NCBI GenBank assembly: GCA_028287785.1
Contig: JAQBOZ010000030.1
Coordinates: forward strand, 162,439 to 226,438
Source of the DNA: Chlorobiota bacterium
GTDB taxonomy: Bacteria > Bacteroidota > Ignavibacteria > OLB7
Direction: 5' to 3'
DNA length: 64,000 nucleotides
Each line of letters begins with the position of its first letter. The first letter of the stretch is position 1. Of the stretch, positions 55,014 through 63,827 are shown in pieces. The notes under the pieces are model-generated. The model was not told the DNA's origin and ran no database searches. It worked only from the letters and a program-made list of their open reading frames with translations. The position numbers and the translations under genes are program-made.

Positions 55014-55686
55014 TGCCATCGTTGATTCCCTGAAGCTTCATGGCTACGCGCATGTAGGCCGGCCGCACGGCTATCAACAGTTCGCCGATGCGTGCGACAT
55101 GCTCGGCGAGGTGGAGTCGCGAACCGATCTGAAGATCGACGGGGAGATGAACCGTTCCATCCTCAGCCGCCGTTCGGTGACGGGAAGCGGGCAGCGCCCA
55201 AGCGTCTTCACGGCGAACGGGATCGGCTTTCACGCCGATACGCCGGAGGTCGATTTCATCGGCTGGTACTGCTTCCATCAGGATGATGACGATGGCGCGC
55301 TGCTGATGGTCGATCTGGGGGATCTCGATGCCTGGTTCTCGCCGGAGGAGCTGGAACTGCTCGGGAGGATCACGGTGCAGTGGACCACGCAGGAGAACGG
55401 AGCGGAGAAGGCGCACCGCCAGCCGATCGTTGCGCGGGAGGGAGGGATCAACAAATTCTACTACGCCCCGTGGCTCCTGGATCATCCCGTGGGTGAGGCG
55501 GAGAAGCTGGCCCTGGAGAGGTTCGTCGGGCATCTGAAGATGCTCGAGGATTCCCGCACGATCACCGTGCGGCTGCACGAGGGGGAGAGCCTCTTTATCG
55601 ATAACCGGCGGATGCTGCACGCGCGGCATGCCATCTCCCCGGACAGCCGGCGGCATATCGTCCGCCTGCGAATGCGGGGACGGTAG
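54943..55686 (+). CDS. TauD/TfdA-like 2-oxoglutarate Fe(II) dioxygenase
   Basis: The 247-residue product has the iron triad H97-x-D99 (GFHADTPEVDF) and H226 (NRRMLHARH). A downstream Arg (HIVRLRMRG) would bind 2-oxoglutarate. The fold and ending (ESLFIDNRRMLHARHAI) fit the TauD/TfdA and clavaminate-synthase-like group, which hydroxylate taurine, aryl-acids or amino-acid-derived metabolites. GAGGAG precedes the ATG. It overlaps the glycosyltransferase gene by 71 bp in another frame. Confidence 0.83.
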   Translation: MNPREQETAESTVASAGPLERAGDAIVDSLKLHGYAHVGRPHGYQQFADACDMLGEVESRTDLKIDGEMNRSILSRRSVTGSGQRPSVFTANGIGFHADTPEVDFIGWYCFHQDDDDGALLMVDLGDLDAWFSPEELELLGRITVQWTTQENGAEKAHRQPIVAREGGINKFYYAPWLLDHPVGEAEKLALERFVGHLKMLEDSRTITVRLHEGESLFIDNRRMLHARHAISPDSRRHIVRLRMRGR

Positions 55687-55721
55687 ATGCCGCGCGCCGA
55701 TCATCAATCTCATGGAGCAAC

Positions 55722-56744
55722 GTGACGGAGACGCCGAGGCTCGATACTGACGCCGATGTCGACGAGGGGGCCATCTCCTGCGCGCTCCTCACCCGGCCCA
55801 GCGATATCGCCGCGATCGCCGGTGAGTGGGACCGGCTGCTGGATGCCTCCGATTGCAACCGGGCATTCTCCTCGCATGCGTGGTACAGCGCGGCCTGCGC
55901 GGTCTATCCCGGCATCGAGCCGTGTGTTGTCACCGCGCGCGTGGATGGCCGTCTCGTTGGCCTTCTTCCGCTCGTTCTGGATACCGTGGCCGGCAAGGGT
56001 CGCTTCCCCACACCGCTCGCGGACTACAGCGATGCCATCGGGGGCGCCACGGGGGGGCTGCTCCGGTACGCGCTGTCGGCGGGGATGCCGTGGGACGGGC
56101 TGCTGCTGAATTTCGTTCGCGAGGATTCCGGCGTGATCTGCGGGATGATGGCGACGGGGTTGCCGCACCGGATTGAATGGCATGCGAACGAGCGATGGAC
56201 CTGCGCGTACCAGGAGCTTCCGGCGCGCTACGATGACTTCCTGGCGGCGCGGAGCAGGAATTTCCGGAAGGGAATCGGCAGGGCGCGCCGTGCTGCCGAG
56301 ACGGCGGGGCTGACGGTGGATGAGCTGACGCCTGACCTTCTGAACCCGGAGGATCTGCCGGGGATATTCATGCGGCTGCATGGCGATCGTTTCCCGTCGT
56401 CATCGCTTCTGTCGGGGAGTCACCGGCCCTTTCTGGAGGCGGTGCTTCCATCTCTTTTCGCCGAGCGGCGGCTGGTGGTCTTCGCGATCAGGAAGGGGCA
56501 CGTGATACTTGCCATCGATCTCTGCATGGTGGGGGCGCGGAGCCTCTGCACATGGAACGGCGGGTTCGATTCCGCGCTGGAGGAATTATCTCCCGGTCGC
56601 CTGATCATCGACGCCGGAATGCGAAGCGCGTGCGGGCGCGGCTGCGCGGAGTATGACATGATGCGCGGGCTGGAGCCGTACAAGCTGGAGTGGGCCGGCT
56701 CCCGCAGGCTTCTGGGAAACCTGACGATGGCGGCGGGGGTCTGA
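55722..56744 (+). CDS. GNAT/FemAB-like acyltransferase (BioF2-type)
   Basis: The 340-residue product has the double-GNAT layout of the BioF2-like/FemAB superfamily. The N-terminal half has RLLDASDCNRAFSSHAWYSAA, and the second half has FLAARSRNFRKGIGRARRAAE, SLFAERRLVVFAIRKGHVILAIDLCM and SPGRLIIDAGMRSACGRGCAEYDMMRGLEPYKLEW. Members attach acyl or aminoacyl groups in exopolysaccharide or cell-wall synthesis. A GTG start is used with GGAG nearby. It is followed after 2 bp by the next gene. Confidence 0.82.
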   Translation: MTETPRLDTDADVDEGAISCALLTRPSDIAAIAGEWDRLLDASDCNRAFSSHAWYSAACAVYPGIEPCVVTARVDGRLVGLLPLVLDTVAGKGRFPTPLADYSDAIGGATGGLLRYALSAGMPWDGLLLNFVREDSGVICGMMATGLPHRIEWHANERWTCAYQELPARYDDFLAARSRNFRKGIGRARRAAETAGLTVDELTPDLLNPEDLPGIFMRLHGDRFPSSSLLSGSHRPFLEAVLPSLFAERRLVVFAIRKGHVILAIDLCMVGARSLCTWNGGFDSALEELSPGRLIIDAGMRSACGRGCAEYDMMRGLEPYKLEWAGSRRLLGNLTMAAGV

Positions 56745-56746
56745 AC

Positions 56747-57718
56747 ATGGCCCATCATTCCAGTGAGATCGAGGAGCGATCCCACCGAACATTATCGAAC
56801 CGGCAGGGCATGATCGAGACCGACCTGAGTGACACATCGAATATCGCAATCGGGCGCAATCGCCCCAGAGAGTGGTCGATCGGCATTTATCTCGGCGATT
56901 CCCCGCTCGCCATGCGCGATTCGGCCGCCGTGCGGAATCCCGTGATCACCCGCGATGACGTTACCGACCGCCCCGCGCGGTTTGTCGCCGATCCGTTCAT
57001 GCTGCGGGATGACGGCATCTGGTATATGTTCTTCGAGGTGTTGGATGACGAGACGAATCGCGGGGAGATAGCCCTTGCGACCAGCCTTAACGGCCTGGAG
57101 TGGCGGTATCGTGGCGTGGTTCTTTCGGAGCCGTTCCATCTCTCCTATCCGTATGTGTTTGCCTGGGAGGGTGAGCATTACATGGTGCCGGAGTCGCTGA
57201 AGCCAAATGCCGCGCGACTCTACAGGGCCGCCAATTTTCCATCGACGTGGGAGCACGTTGCCGATCTGATCCCCGGCTGGTGCGCCGATTCATCGCTGAT
57301 GCGCCACGGCGGGCTGTGGTGGATCTTCACCTGTCCCAATCCATCGGGCCGGGATATCCTCCGGCTGTATTATGCGGATGATCTGAGGGGCTCATGGACG
57401 GAGCACCCTGCCAGCCCTATCGTTCAGGGAAACGCCGCGGCCGGGCGACCCGGAGGGCGGGTGATAGAGTACGCTGGGCGGCTGATACGGTACAGCCAGG
57501 ACTGTTCCAGGATCTACGGCGAGGCGGTGCTTGCGTTCGAGATTCTGGTGCTCGATCGCGATCGATACAGCGAGCGGGCGTATGGCGGGAATCCCGTGCT
57601 GGCGCCAACGGGCCACGGCTGGAACGGCGCGTGCATGCACACGATCGATCCTCATCCCCTGGAGGGGGGTGGGTGGATAGCCTGTGTGGACGGGCATTAT
57701 CTCGGCGGCGGGGAATGA
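56747..57718 (+). CDS. Five-bladed propeller, GH43/GIPC-transferase-like protein
   Basis: The 323-residue product has a beta-propeller pattern typical of glucosamine inositolphosphorylceramide transferase N-terminal-like and GH43-like proteins: ARFVADPFMLRDDGIWYMFFEVLDDETNRGEIALATS, YPYVFAWEGEHYMVPES, and CADSSLMRHGGLWWIFTCPN. Bacterial members occur in glycan or natural-product loci, often beside formyl- or glycosyltransferases, and are thought to bind or modify sugars. The catalytic residues cannot be assigned here. It has no signal peptide and starts 2 bp after the GNAT gene. Confidence 0.72.
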   Translation: MAHHSSEIEERSHRTLSNRQGMIETDLSDTSNIAIGRNRPREWSIGIYLGDSPLAMRDSAAVRNPVITRDDVTDRPARFVADPFMLRDDGIWYMFFEVLDDETNRGEIALATSLNGLEWRYRGVVLSEPFHLSYPYVFAWEGEHYMVPESLKPNAARLYRAANFPSTWEHVADLIPGWCADSSLMRHGGLWWIFTCPNPSGRDILRLYYADDLRGSWTEHPASPIVQGNAAAGRPGGRVIEYAGRLIRYSQDCSRIYGEAVLAFEILVLDRDRYSERAYGGNPVLAPTGHGWNGACMHTIDPHPLEGGGWIACVDGHYLGGGE

Positions 57719-57782
57719 GCGCGATCATCCGTGTCCGCTCCGCCATGCCGGCGCACCCGGAATGCACCGGGGGTTGTGAATT

Positions 57783-58784
57783 ATGATGCGTATCAATGTC
57801 TATGCTGAAAACCACGGCTGGCTGTTCGAGGATATGAAGTCATGGTTCCGTCGCCTGACGGTGGAGGGAACCATCATCTCCGTGAGCGACCTTCCCGATC
57901 CCGCCGCCGATGCCTGGGTGGCGTTGCGGACCAGGGAGGCCGGCCTTTCCCCCGTTGCGGGGCGGACGGTTGCCTGCGTCCACGATCTCTATGACTATCC
58001 GGGCCTCTATCATCCGGCGGGGGGACGGGGAGCCGTTCACATGGTGGGGGGCCTGGTGCTCTGCAACCCGCTGCAACGCCCGCTGCTTGTCGATGCGGGG
58101 ATCAATGTGGAGGGGAAGCGGGTGCTGGAACGTCCGCTCGGCGCGCTCTCCATCTTCACGCTTCGCGAGTCGATGCCTGAGAAGTTCACCATAGGCTGGG
58201 TGGGGCGGAAGGACGCGCGGAAGCGGACCGAGTGGCTGATCGAGACGCTGCGGCTTGTCGATATCCCGCGCGATGCCCTGCGCGTGCTGCTTGCGGGAGA
58301 GGATCTGGAGGGGCTTGCACGGGAGCTTGGCGATGACGGGATCGATCACGAGCTGATCGACCGGCGCGTGCATCCGATCGAGTCATGTCCGCCGCTCTAT
58401 CATGCGATGGACGCCCTCCTGATCACCAGCATGACCGAGGCCGGCCCGCTGACGCTGTTCGAGGCGCTGGCCTCCGGGCTTCCGGTGGTTTCCACGCCGG
58501 TGGGATGGGCTCCCTATTTCGCGGGAAAATCTCCCGGTCATGTCCTGCTCGCCGACAGTCCCGCGATGATGGCGGCTCACCTGTGCGATATCCGTCATCA
58601 GCGAGCCATCCTCTTCGGTGACCGGCATGCCATCGCGGGGCTGGTGCGGCGATGGCGGCTCGATGACTGGTACCCGGAGGTGATCCGCCTTGCCGCCTCT
58701 CTGGTTTCCGATTCCGGTCGTGACGGAGCCGGGGGGAACGAATCATTTCATACAGAGCATCATGCAATCCATTCTCTCCGATAA
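57783..58784 (+). CDS. Glycosyltransferase, GT4-like
   Basis: The 333-residue product has a degenerate N-terminal half and a clear GT4 C-terminal half: FTIGWVGRKDARKRTEWLIETLR, the EX7E motif E219-AGPLTLF-E227, and EALASGLPVVSTPVGWAPYF. It is shorter than usual at the N-terminus but keeps the donor-binding domain. It should transfer a sugar in the same pathway as the other transferases. The final 23 bases overlap the start of the PhyH gene. Confidence 0.83.
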   Translation: MMRINVYAENHGWLFEDMKSWFRRLTVEGTIISVSDLPDPAADAWVALRTREAGLSPVAGRTVACVHDLYDYPGLYHPAGGRGAVHMVGGLVLCNPLQRPLLVDAGINVEGKRVLERPLGALSIFTLRESMPEKFTIGWVGRKDARKRTEWLIETLRLVDIPRDALRVLLAGEDLEGLARELGDDGIDHELIDRRVHPIESCPPLYHAMDALLITSMTEAGPLTLFEALASGLPVVSTPVGWAPYFAGKSPGHVLLADSPAMMAAHLCDIRHQRAILFGDRHAIAGLVRRWRLDDWYPEVIRLAASLVSDSGRDGAGGNESFHTEHHAIHSLR

Positions 58785-59583
58785 CCAGCTCGATACCTAC
58801 AACGCCGATGGGCTGCTGGCGCCCCTTACCGTTCTCTCCCCCGATGACGTGGCGGAGTACCGTCGATCGTTCGAGGAGTTCGAACGGTTTGTGGGGGGAA
58901 GAGTGCGGGGAAATCAGACCAAGCAGCTCCATCTCTACGCGTCGTGGGCATACGATCTGGCGCTTCACTCGAATATCCTCGATGTGGTGGAGGGGATTCT
59001 GGGGCCCGATATCCTGGTTCACGACACGGCGTTCTTCTGCAAATATCCGGAGGACCCCAGCTTCGTCTCGTGGCATCAGGACGGCTACTATATGAAGCTG
59101 AGCGGCGCGCGGTTTACCACCGCATGGATTGCGCTTACCGACAGCACGCCGGAGAACGGCTGCATGCGGGTCATCACCGGATCGCATGCAGCCGTCCTGC
59201 CGCATATCGAGCGGCCGGCGGCGAACAACATGCTCGGCAGCGGAATGACGCTGGCGACGGAGGTCGATGAATCGCGGCAGCGCGATGTGATGCTCCGGGC
59301 GGGGGAGATGTCGCTCCATCATGTCAACCTTGTCCACTCCTCGGGGGAGAACCGGGCGCGGGAGAAGCGGATAGGGTTTGCCGTCCGGTACATAGCCGCG
59401 GAGATCAGCCAGGAGCTGCCGCACCATCCTGTGGTGGTGGCGCGCGGCGTGGACAACCACCGGCATTTCGAGCATCTGCCGGAACGTCCCGCCTGGCCGA
59501 TGGCGGAGATGATCGAGCGGCAGCGCGAGGGGCACGCGGAGTATCTCCGGGCGCGCGGGTTCTCGGCCCCCGTCATATCGTAG
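58762..59583 (+). CDS. PhyH-family 2-oxoglutarate Fe(II) dioxygenase
   Basis: The 273-residue product has H105-x-D107 (SWHQDGYYM) and the distal His H192 in LVHSSGEN, followed by Arg residues in KRIGFAVRY, matching the phytanoyl-CoA dioxygenase family. The family also includes ectoine hydroxylases and many natural-product tailoring oxygenases, including halogenases, although the Asp here argues for hydroxylation. The start at 58762 is chosen because the family pattern begins at about LSDNQLDTYNADG. It overlaps the GT4 gene. Confidence 0.87.
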   Translation: MQSILSDNQLDTYNADGLLAPLTVLSPDDVAEYRRSFEEFERFVGGRVRGNQTKQLHLYASWAYDLALHSNILDVVEGILGPDILVHDTAFFCKYPEDPSFVSWHQDGYYMKLSGARFTTAWIALTDSTPENGCMRVITGSHAAVLPHIERPAANNMLGSGMTLATEVDESRQRDVMLRAGEMSLHHVNLVHSSGENRAREKRIGFAVRYIAAEISQELPHHPVVVARGVDNHRHFEHLPERPAWPMAEMIERQREGHAEYLRARGFSAPVIS

Positions 59584-59633
59584 CACGCATCGCACATTAT
59601 CGTTTCGCATGAATCCGGCCGGGGAGAGAGAAC

Positions 59634-60650
59634 ATGGGACTGATATACATCAACAGAATGCAGATCGAACGGACGGGGGCGGAGGCCGCCGATGTGGCGC
59701 GTATCGGCGCCCACAGGGAGTGGCTTGCGTTCGAGGATCTGCTTATCGACTGCCTTCGCGAGCTGGGGCATGAGCTTGTGCTCCAGACCTATCATCCCGA
59801 TATCCCCGAGGATCGGGAGGGAGCGGAGTTTGCGATCTACGCGCACGTGACGCGGCGCGATCTGGAGGGGGATCTCTTCTACAAGCAGATGCACCTTCGG
59901 GAGCTTTTCACGATCGACCGGCTGGGATGGGGGGCCGATCACTCGGCATCGGGGCGGATGCCGGATCTCAGCCATATCGATTCAGTCGCGGCGCGGGATT
60001 TCTGCCTGGAGCTGCGCGAATCATTTATCGCCACCGGGCGCTCGAAACATCCGCAACCCCCGGTCGCATCGGGAACGCGATATCCGGAGGGATATGTCTT
60101 CGTTCCTGTTCAGCGACCCAATGATTATGTAAGCGTTCACCATTCCGGGATCGGCGTGCCTGATTTTATCAGGATGATATCGGCATGGGGAAATTCCGTC
60201 GGCAGGAATATCGTGTTCAAACTTCATCCCGATAATCGATTCGATCCCGAAGTGATTGCCGTTGCACGGGAATGCGCGTCCCAATACGAACGCGTCCATC
60301 TGATGGATGGAAATATTCACGATCTGGTGGCGAACGCGGCTGGAATATTCACGATCAATTCCGGCGTCGGCTTCGAGAGCCTTATTCACGGCCGTCCGGT
60401 GGCGACGTTCGGTAATTGCGATTATCGATGGGCCACGTTCAACGCAACCCCCGGAACGATCGACGCGGCGCTGAAATATCTTCTCGATTTCTCCGATGCC
60501 GACCGGGATCACCAGTGGAGATTTATCTATCACTACTGGCATCATCACGGCTACAGCATCGCTCCCGGCTATCTCGATCAATCGCGCGGGCGGCTGCTGA
60601 AATACCTGGAGGAGGCCACGGCCGCGCTGCATGGTCATGAGGTATCATGA
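59634..60650 (+). CDS. Capsule-synthesis (KpsS/KpsC-like) glycosyltransferase
   Basis: The 338-residue product ends with the capsule-polysaccharide-synthesis pattern: YVFVPVQRPNDYVSVHHSG, NIVFKLHPDNRFDPE, VHLMDGNIHDLVANAAGIFTINSGVGFESLIHGRPVATFG (conserved HP, H-x-L and NSxVGFE elements). Related proteins are the Kdo transferases KpsS and KpsC that build lipid anchors of group 2 capsules. GGGGAGAG lies before the ATG. It is part of the glycan-type genes at the end of the array. Confidence 0.78.
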   Translation: MGLIYINRMQIERTGAEAADVARIGAHREWLAFEDLLIDCLRELGHELVLQTYHPDIPEDREGAEFAIYAHVTRRDLEGDLFYKQMHLRELFTIDRLGWGADHSASGRMPDLSHIDSVAARDFCLELRESFIATGRSKHPQPPVASGTRYPEGYVFVPVQRPNDYVSVHHSGIGVPDFIRMISAWGNSVGRNIVFKLHPDNRFDPEVIAVARECASQYERVHLMDGNIHDLVANAAGIFTINSGVGFESLIHGRPVATFGNCDYRWATFNATPGTIDAALKYLLDFSDADRDHQWRFIYHYWHHHGYSIAPGYLDQSRGRLLKYLEEATAALHGHEVS

Positions 60651-60704
60651 TTCCACCGGCTCGAATATCGCCGGCGATATCACCCTGTTTTCGCGCGCAA
60701 TTTC

Positions 60705-61550
60705 ATGATCGATAAATACGGGTTTTTCAAAGAGCACGATCGGATCGATTATCTCTGGGGGGAAAACTCCCCGGAGCTGGGATATATTTATGAGATTTTT
60801 CAGCACCTCCTCCGATATCCGATCGCGCGGAATTACCGGTACTATATCAGAAACCGCGAGCCGATACCGGAGGTCGGTGATGATGTGATCGTGATTCAGA
60901 TCGGCAACGAGGATCATGCGCTCCCATCGTTCGCCAACGATGTCTTCATGGTCTTTACCCCGTATCCGCCGGAGGGGCTGCTGCCGCCGAATGTGCGGAG
61001 CATTCCTCTGGGATATAACGGCGATGTGGGATTTCCTCCCTGGATTCCATTCGACCGGCGTGAGCACGATATCTTTTTCAGCGGCCAGCTGTCGGAGTCG
61101 CGGTATGGGTTTGCCGGAGCGCTGGCGCGCGCGCTGGAAATGCCGGAAATGGCGGACCTGAAATTCGCAGTCAATTTCACTCGGAAATTCAGGACGGGGA
61201 TCGATCCTTCGGAGTATGCATCGCAATTGATGAACTCGAAAATCGCGCTGGCCCCGCCGGGAACATTTTCTCCCGTGACGTTCAGATTTTTCGAGGCGTC
61301 GCGATTCGGCAATGTGATCATCTCCCCTCCGCTCCCGGACACGTGGTATTACCGGGAATCGCCCGCAATCCGGCTTGCGGACTGGGATCATCTGCCCGGC
61401 CTGCTTGTGGCGCTGATGCGGGATCGGGATCATCTGCGCGAGCTTCATCACCGGACGGTGCGCTACTATGAAGGCTGCTGCGCGGAGCCGGCCGTTGCCC
61501 GTTACATGGCCGATGCGATCGGGGAGGTGGCGGTGCTTCTCCGCGGTTGA
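60705..61550 (+). CDS. Exostosin/GT47-like glycosyltransferase
   Basis: The 281-residue product matches the C-terminal half of exostosin-type transferases: HDIFFSGQLSESRYG, MNSKIALAPPGTFSPVTFRFFEASRFGNVIISPPLPDTWYY. In the central part an IPLGYNGDVG element is seen. These enzymes are usually inverting GT-B transferases adding sugars to glycans. No signal peptide is present. The ATG lacks a clear ribosome-binding site; translation may depend on the upstream gene. Base composition is lower in GC than most neighbours. Confidence 0.75.
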   Translation: MIDKYGFFKEHDRIDYLWGENSPELGYIYEIFQHLLRYPIARNYRYYIRNREPIPEVGDDVIVIQIGNEDHALPSFANDVFMVFTPYPPEGLLPPNVRSIPLGYNGDVGFPPWIPFDRREHDIFFSGQLSESRYGFAGALARALEMPEMADLKFAVNFTRKFRTGIDPSEYASQLMNSKIALAPPGTFSPVTFRFFEASRFGNVIISPPLPDTWYYRESPAIRLADWDHLPGLLVALMRDRDHLRELHHRTVRYYEGCCAEPAVARYMADAIGEVAVLLRG

Positions 61551-61589
61551 CGGTTGATCGGCATCAGCCGGTTGCGAACATCTTTTTCG

Positions 61590-62954
61590 ATGACCACACT
61601 ATCCAGTCATATCGATGCGAGCCGTGGCGCCATGCGGGATGAGATCCCACCGGGGCTGCTCCTCCGTTCACCCGAGGCATTGAAGGGGCCGGGATTGAAG
61701 GAGGAGACGGTGCTCGGGCTGGAGGGGGCGCGCGTCCTGTACGCGAACTACGATCTCCTCCGTCACGATTTTCCTCAGCTCGGCACCGGGCGGATGATGG
61801 CTCGCTTTCCGGAACTGGCGGGCCTTGCCGGTGAGAAGCTGCGCCGCGCGATGGAGAGGCGGATCGATTTCTGGGTTGTCAGAAACTGCGCGTATATCTC
61901 CGGGCAGCAGGCGGGGCAGACGGAGGTCAACACGCCGATTCCCTGTTCATCGCGGCGCGTGCGCGCCTACCGGCCGCTGAAATACGGTCGCGCGCTGGTC
62001 CTCTCGCTCGCGAATAATCGCGCCGGGGATTCCAGGCCGGTCATCATCGAACGCGGGCACGAGGATGGGCTGATCGACGTGAAGGGAACCGGTTGCGCGC
62101 CGGGGATAGCCCCCGCCGCCGGCGCCCACCGCGACGGGCTGCTGAAGCTGAGCGATGCGCTGATCGAGCTGCTGAATCAACGATTGATCCAGCGGATTTT
62201 CCGGCACAGCGGATCGGAGTTCCAGACCATACCGATCTACGCGATCATCGATCCCGGCTTTCGCATCACCGAGGAGAACAACGCCGCCGCCATTCTCGTC
62301 CGCCGCGCGCATCGCCGCCAGCCCGGCTCCGGCGGGCTGGCGCGGTACGGATCGGTTGAGCAGATCATTCAGTTGGAGATCGAGCTGCTGCTGCGCCGAT
62401 ATGGTATTTCCTCATGCAATCCGATCACGCGGGTGAAGATGTGGAGGGAGAGCGACGGGCTGAAGATCGAATATGGCCGGACGCCGATCACATTCCTTAC
62501 CGATGCTCAGCTTGCGACGCTGGAACGGGTCGGCTTTTATGATGGCGGAACCGTGCTGTACGATGGCGTCAATGTGCAGCATACGCGGGAGGTGGGGCTT
62601 CATCCGAGCAGGGCGCACGTTGTGGACTTCGGGACATACCGGGTGTTCGAGCGTTTCGACAATCCGGTGCTGAGCCTTGTGTGGGATCGTCTGCTCCGGT
62701 GGGGAGGGACCATCCGTCCGGGGACATCGCGCTGGCCCGATCCCGATCCGGCAATTCGCATATCGTATGAGATGTGGGGTGCTCCGGGAGGGGTGCGTGG
62801 ATATCCCGCGCATTCGAACCACGGCCGGCTGGATGTGCTCTGCAACGGCCTGGCTGAAGATTATATGCTGGGAAGGCTGAGCGCCGCGGATGTGATGGCG
62901 GTTGTCGATGATTTTCTGGATGAATCCACCGCGCACTGGTTGAATGGTGCATGA
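61590..62954 (+). CDS. SelO-like pseudokinase-fold protein
   Basis: The product has 454 residues. The first half resembles SelO (YdiU) protein adenylyltransferases: YISGQQAGQ, GRALVLSLAN, DVKGTGCAPG, DGLLKLSDALIELLNQRL, then FQTIPIYAIID in the place of the SelO GIPTTRALSLV region. The second half has a D346-F-G-T-Y element corresponding to the SelO DYGPFGF metal site. It may adenylylate or phosphorylate a protein or small molecule. The usual SelO length is longer and some signature residues differ, so it is a separate, poorly described subgroup. The start at 61590 lacks a good ribosome-binding site. It is the last gene before the terminator. Confidence 0.55.
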   Translation: MTTLSSHIDASRGAMRDEIPPGLLLRSPEALKGPGLKEETVLGLEGARVLYANYDLLRHDFPQLGTGRMMARFPELAGLAGEKLRRAMERRIDFWVVRNCAYISGQQAGQTEVNTPIPCSSRRVRAYRPLKYGRALVLSLANNRAGDSRPVIIERGHEDGLIDVKGTGCAPGIAPAAGAHRDGLLKLSDALIELLNQRLIQRIFRHSGSEFQTIPIYAIIDPGFRITEENNAAAILVRRAHRRQPGSGGLARYGSVEQIIQLEIELLLRRYGISSCNPITRVKMWRESDGLKIEYGRTPITFLTDAQLATLERVGFYDGGTVLYDGVNVQHTREVGLHPSRAHVVDFGTYRVFERFDNPVLSLVWDRLLRWGGTIRPGTSRWPDPDPAIRISYEMWGAPGGVRGYPAHSNHGRLDVLCNGLAEDYMLGRLSAADVMAVVDDFLDESTAHWLNGA

Positions 62955-62987
62955 TGTGATAATCAGCGCCTGAGAAAATATCGATAA

Positions 62988-63019
62988 AAAAAACTCCATG
63001 AGAGAGCATGGAGTTTTTT
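62988..63019. terminator. Bidirectional intrinsic terminator of the long array
   Basis: A perfect 13-bp stem (AAAAAACTCCATG with its complement; loop AGAGAG) is flanked by A- and T-runs on both sides. It ends the plus-strand array 34 bp after the SelO-like gene and also the minus-strand acidic-protein gene. Confidence 0.9.
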
Positions 63020-63064
63020 CAGATCAGCACTGTTTGCCATGTGTGTAGGCGTTGACGCTCATCG

Positions 63065-63310
63065 TTATCCGTTGGGTGGATTTTCCGGGGCATCCTCGGC
63101 GCCCGGAGCAGCTTCGGCTCCATCCTCGGCACCCGGTGGATTTTCCGATACGTCCTCGGCTCCGTCCTCGGCACCCGGTGAATATTCCGATTCGGCTACA
63201 TCTTCAGCGCCCGGTGGATTTTCGCTTGTCGGTGGATTTTCCGGCGTCTCTTCGGCGCCCATCGTGGCTTCGGCATTTGGAGCGTATCCGCTCTCTGCAT
63301 CATCGTTCAT
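63065..63310 (-). CDS. Small acidic repeat protein without Lys or Arg
   Basis: The 81-residue product is built from GAED and ENPP repeats (four copies each, such as GAEDVAE, SENPP, APENPP). It has 23 Asp/Glu and no Lys or Arg, so it is strongly acidic and almost certainly disordered. The nucleotide repeats (units around CACCCGGTGGATTTTCCG) show recent duplication. The ATG at 63310 follows from protein composition; upstream in-frame sequence is basic and unlike the repeats. No ribosome-binding site is clear. Function unknown; it could be a low-complexity linker-like or metal-binding protein. Transcription would end at the shared terminator. Confidence 0.5.
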   Translation of the reverse strand: MNDDAESGYAPNAEATMGAEETPENPPTSENPPGAEDVAESEYSPGAEDGAEDVSENPPGAEDGAEAAPGAEDAPENPPNG

Positions 63311-63827
63311 GGGTATGAAATGGATTGGAGGTTGTTGAAAATGCCTGTTGCTGGTGAATAAGAGCCTGTTCGATACAGCCCTGGAAAGGCATCGGCCGAT
63401 GAATCGACCGATTACTCTGTTGCCGGCGACAAGCGAAAAATTACAGCGCAAATATAAAGATAAATGCGGTCATTCCGGCGGCATCAGCCCGGATATTTCA
63501 GCATTGTTCGATCGTAATAAAAAATATGCGCGGGGAATTTCATGCAACGGTCTGTTCCGTTGCGCCGTGATGGAATATGCGGATGGGGATGGCGTTCACG
63601 CGACCCATGATTCATGGGATGGCCGCGCTGTCGGAAAAAAATATCGATGGTTTGTCCCTCCATCCGGCGAAATGCGATTCCGGTATTTGCGGAGCCTGTT
63701 TCGATTGCCCGATGATTTCTCATAATTTCCCGATCCGGTCGGCGATGGCCGCACGATCGCATCCCGATATCCGGCATCCCGATATTCCGCGGCTATGGGA
63801 ACGCGGGCCGGCGGATGGTCATAATCA
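63311..63827. other. 517-bp intergenic region
   Basis: No credible gene was seen. A plus-strand frame of 125 codons (63348-63725) has no ribosome-binding site and no recognisable domain. The composition is lower in GC than the coding regions, and several short AT-runs (around 63440-63530) are present. Confidence 0.4.

Noticed and set aside
63348..63725. 125-codon plus-strand open frame
   Set aside because: It has no ribosome-binding site, unusual composition and no domain; described as intergenic.
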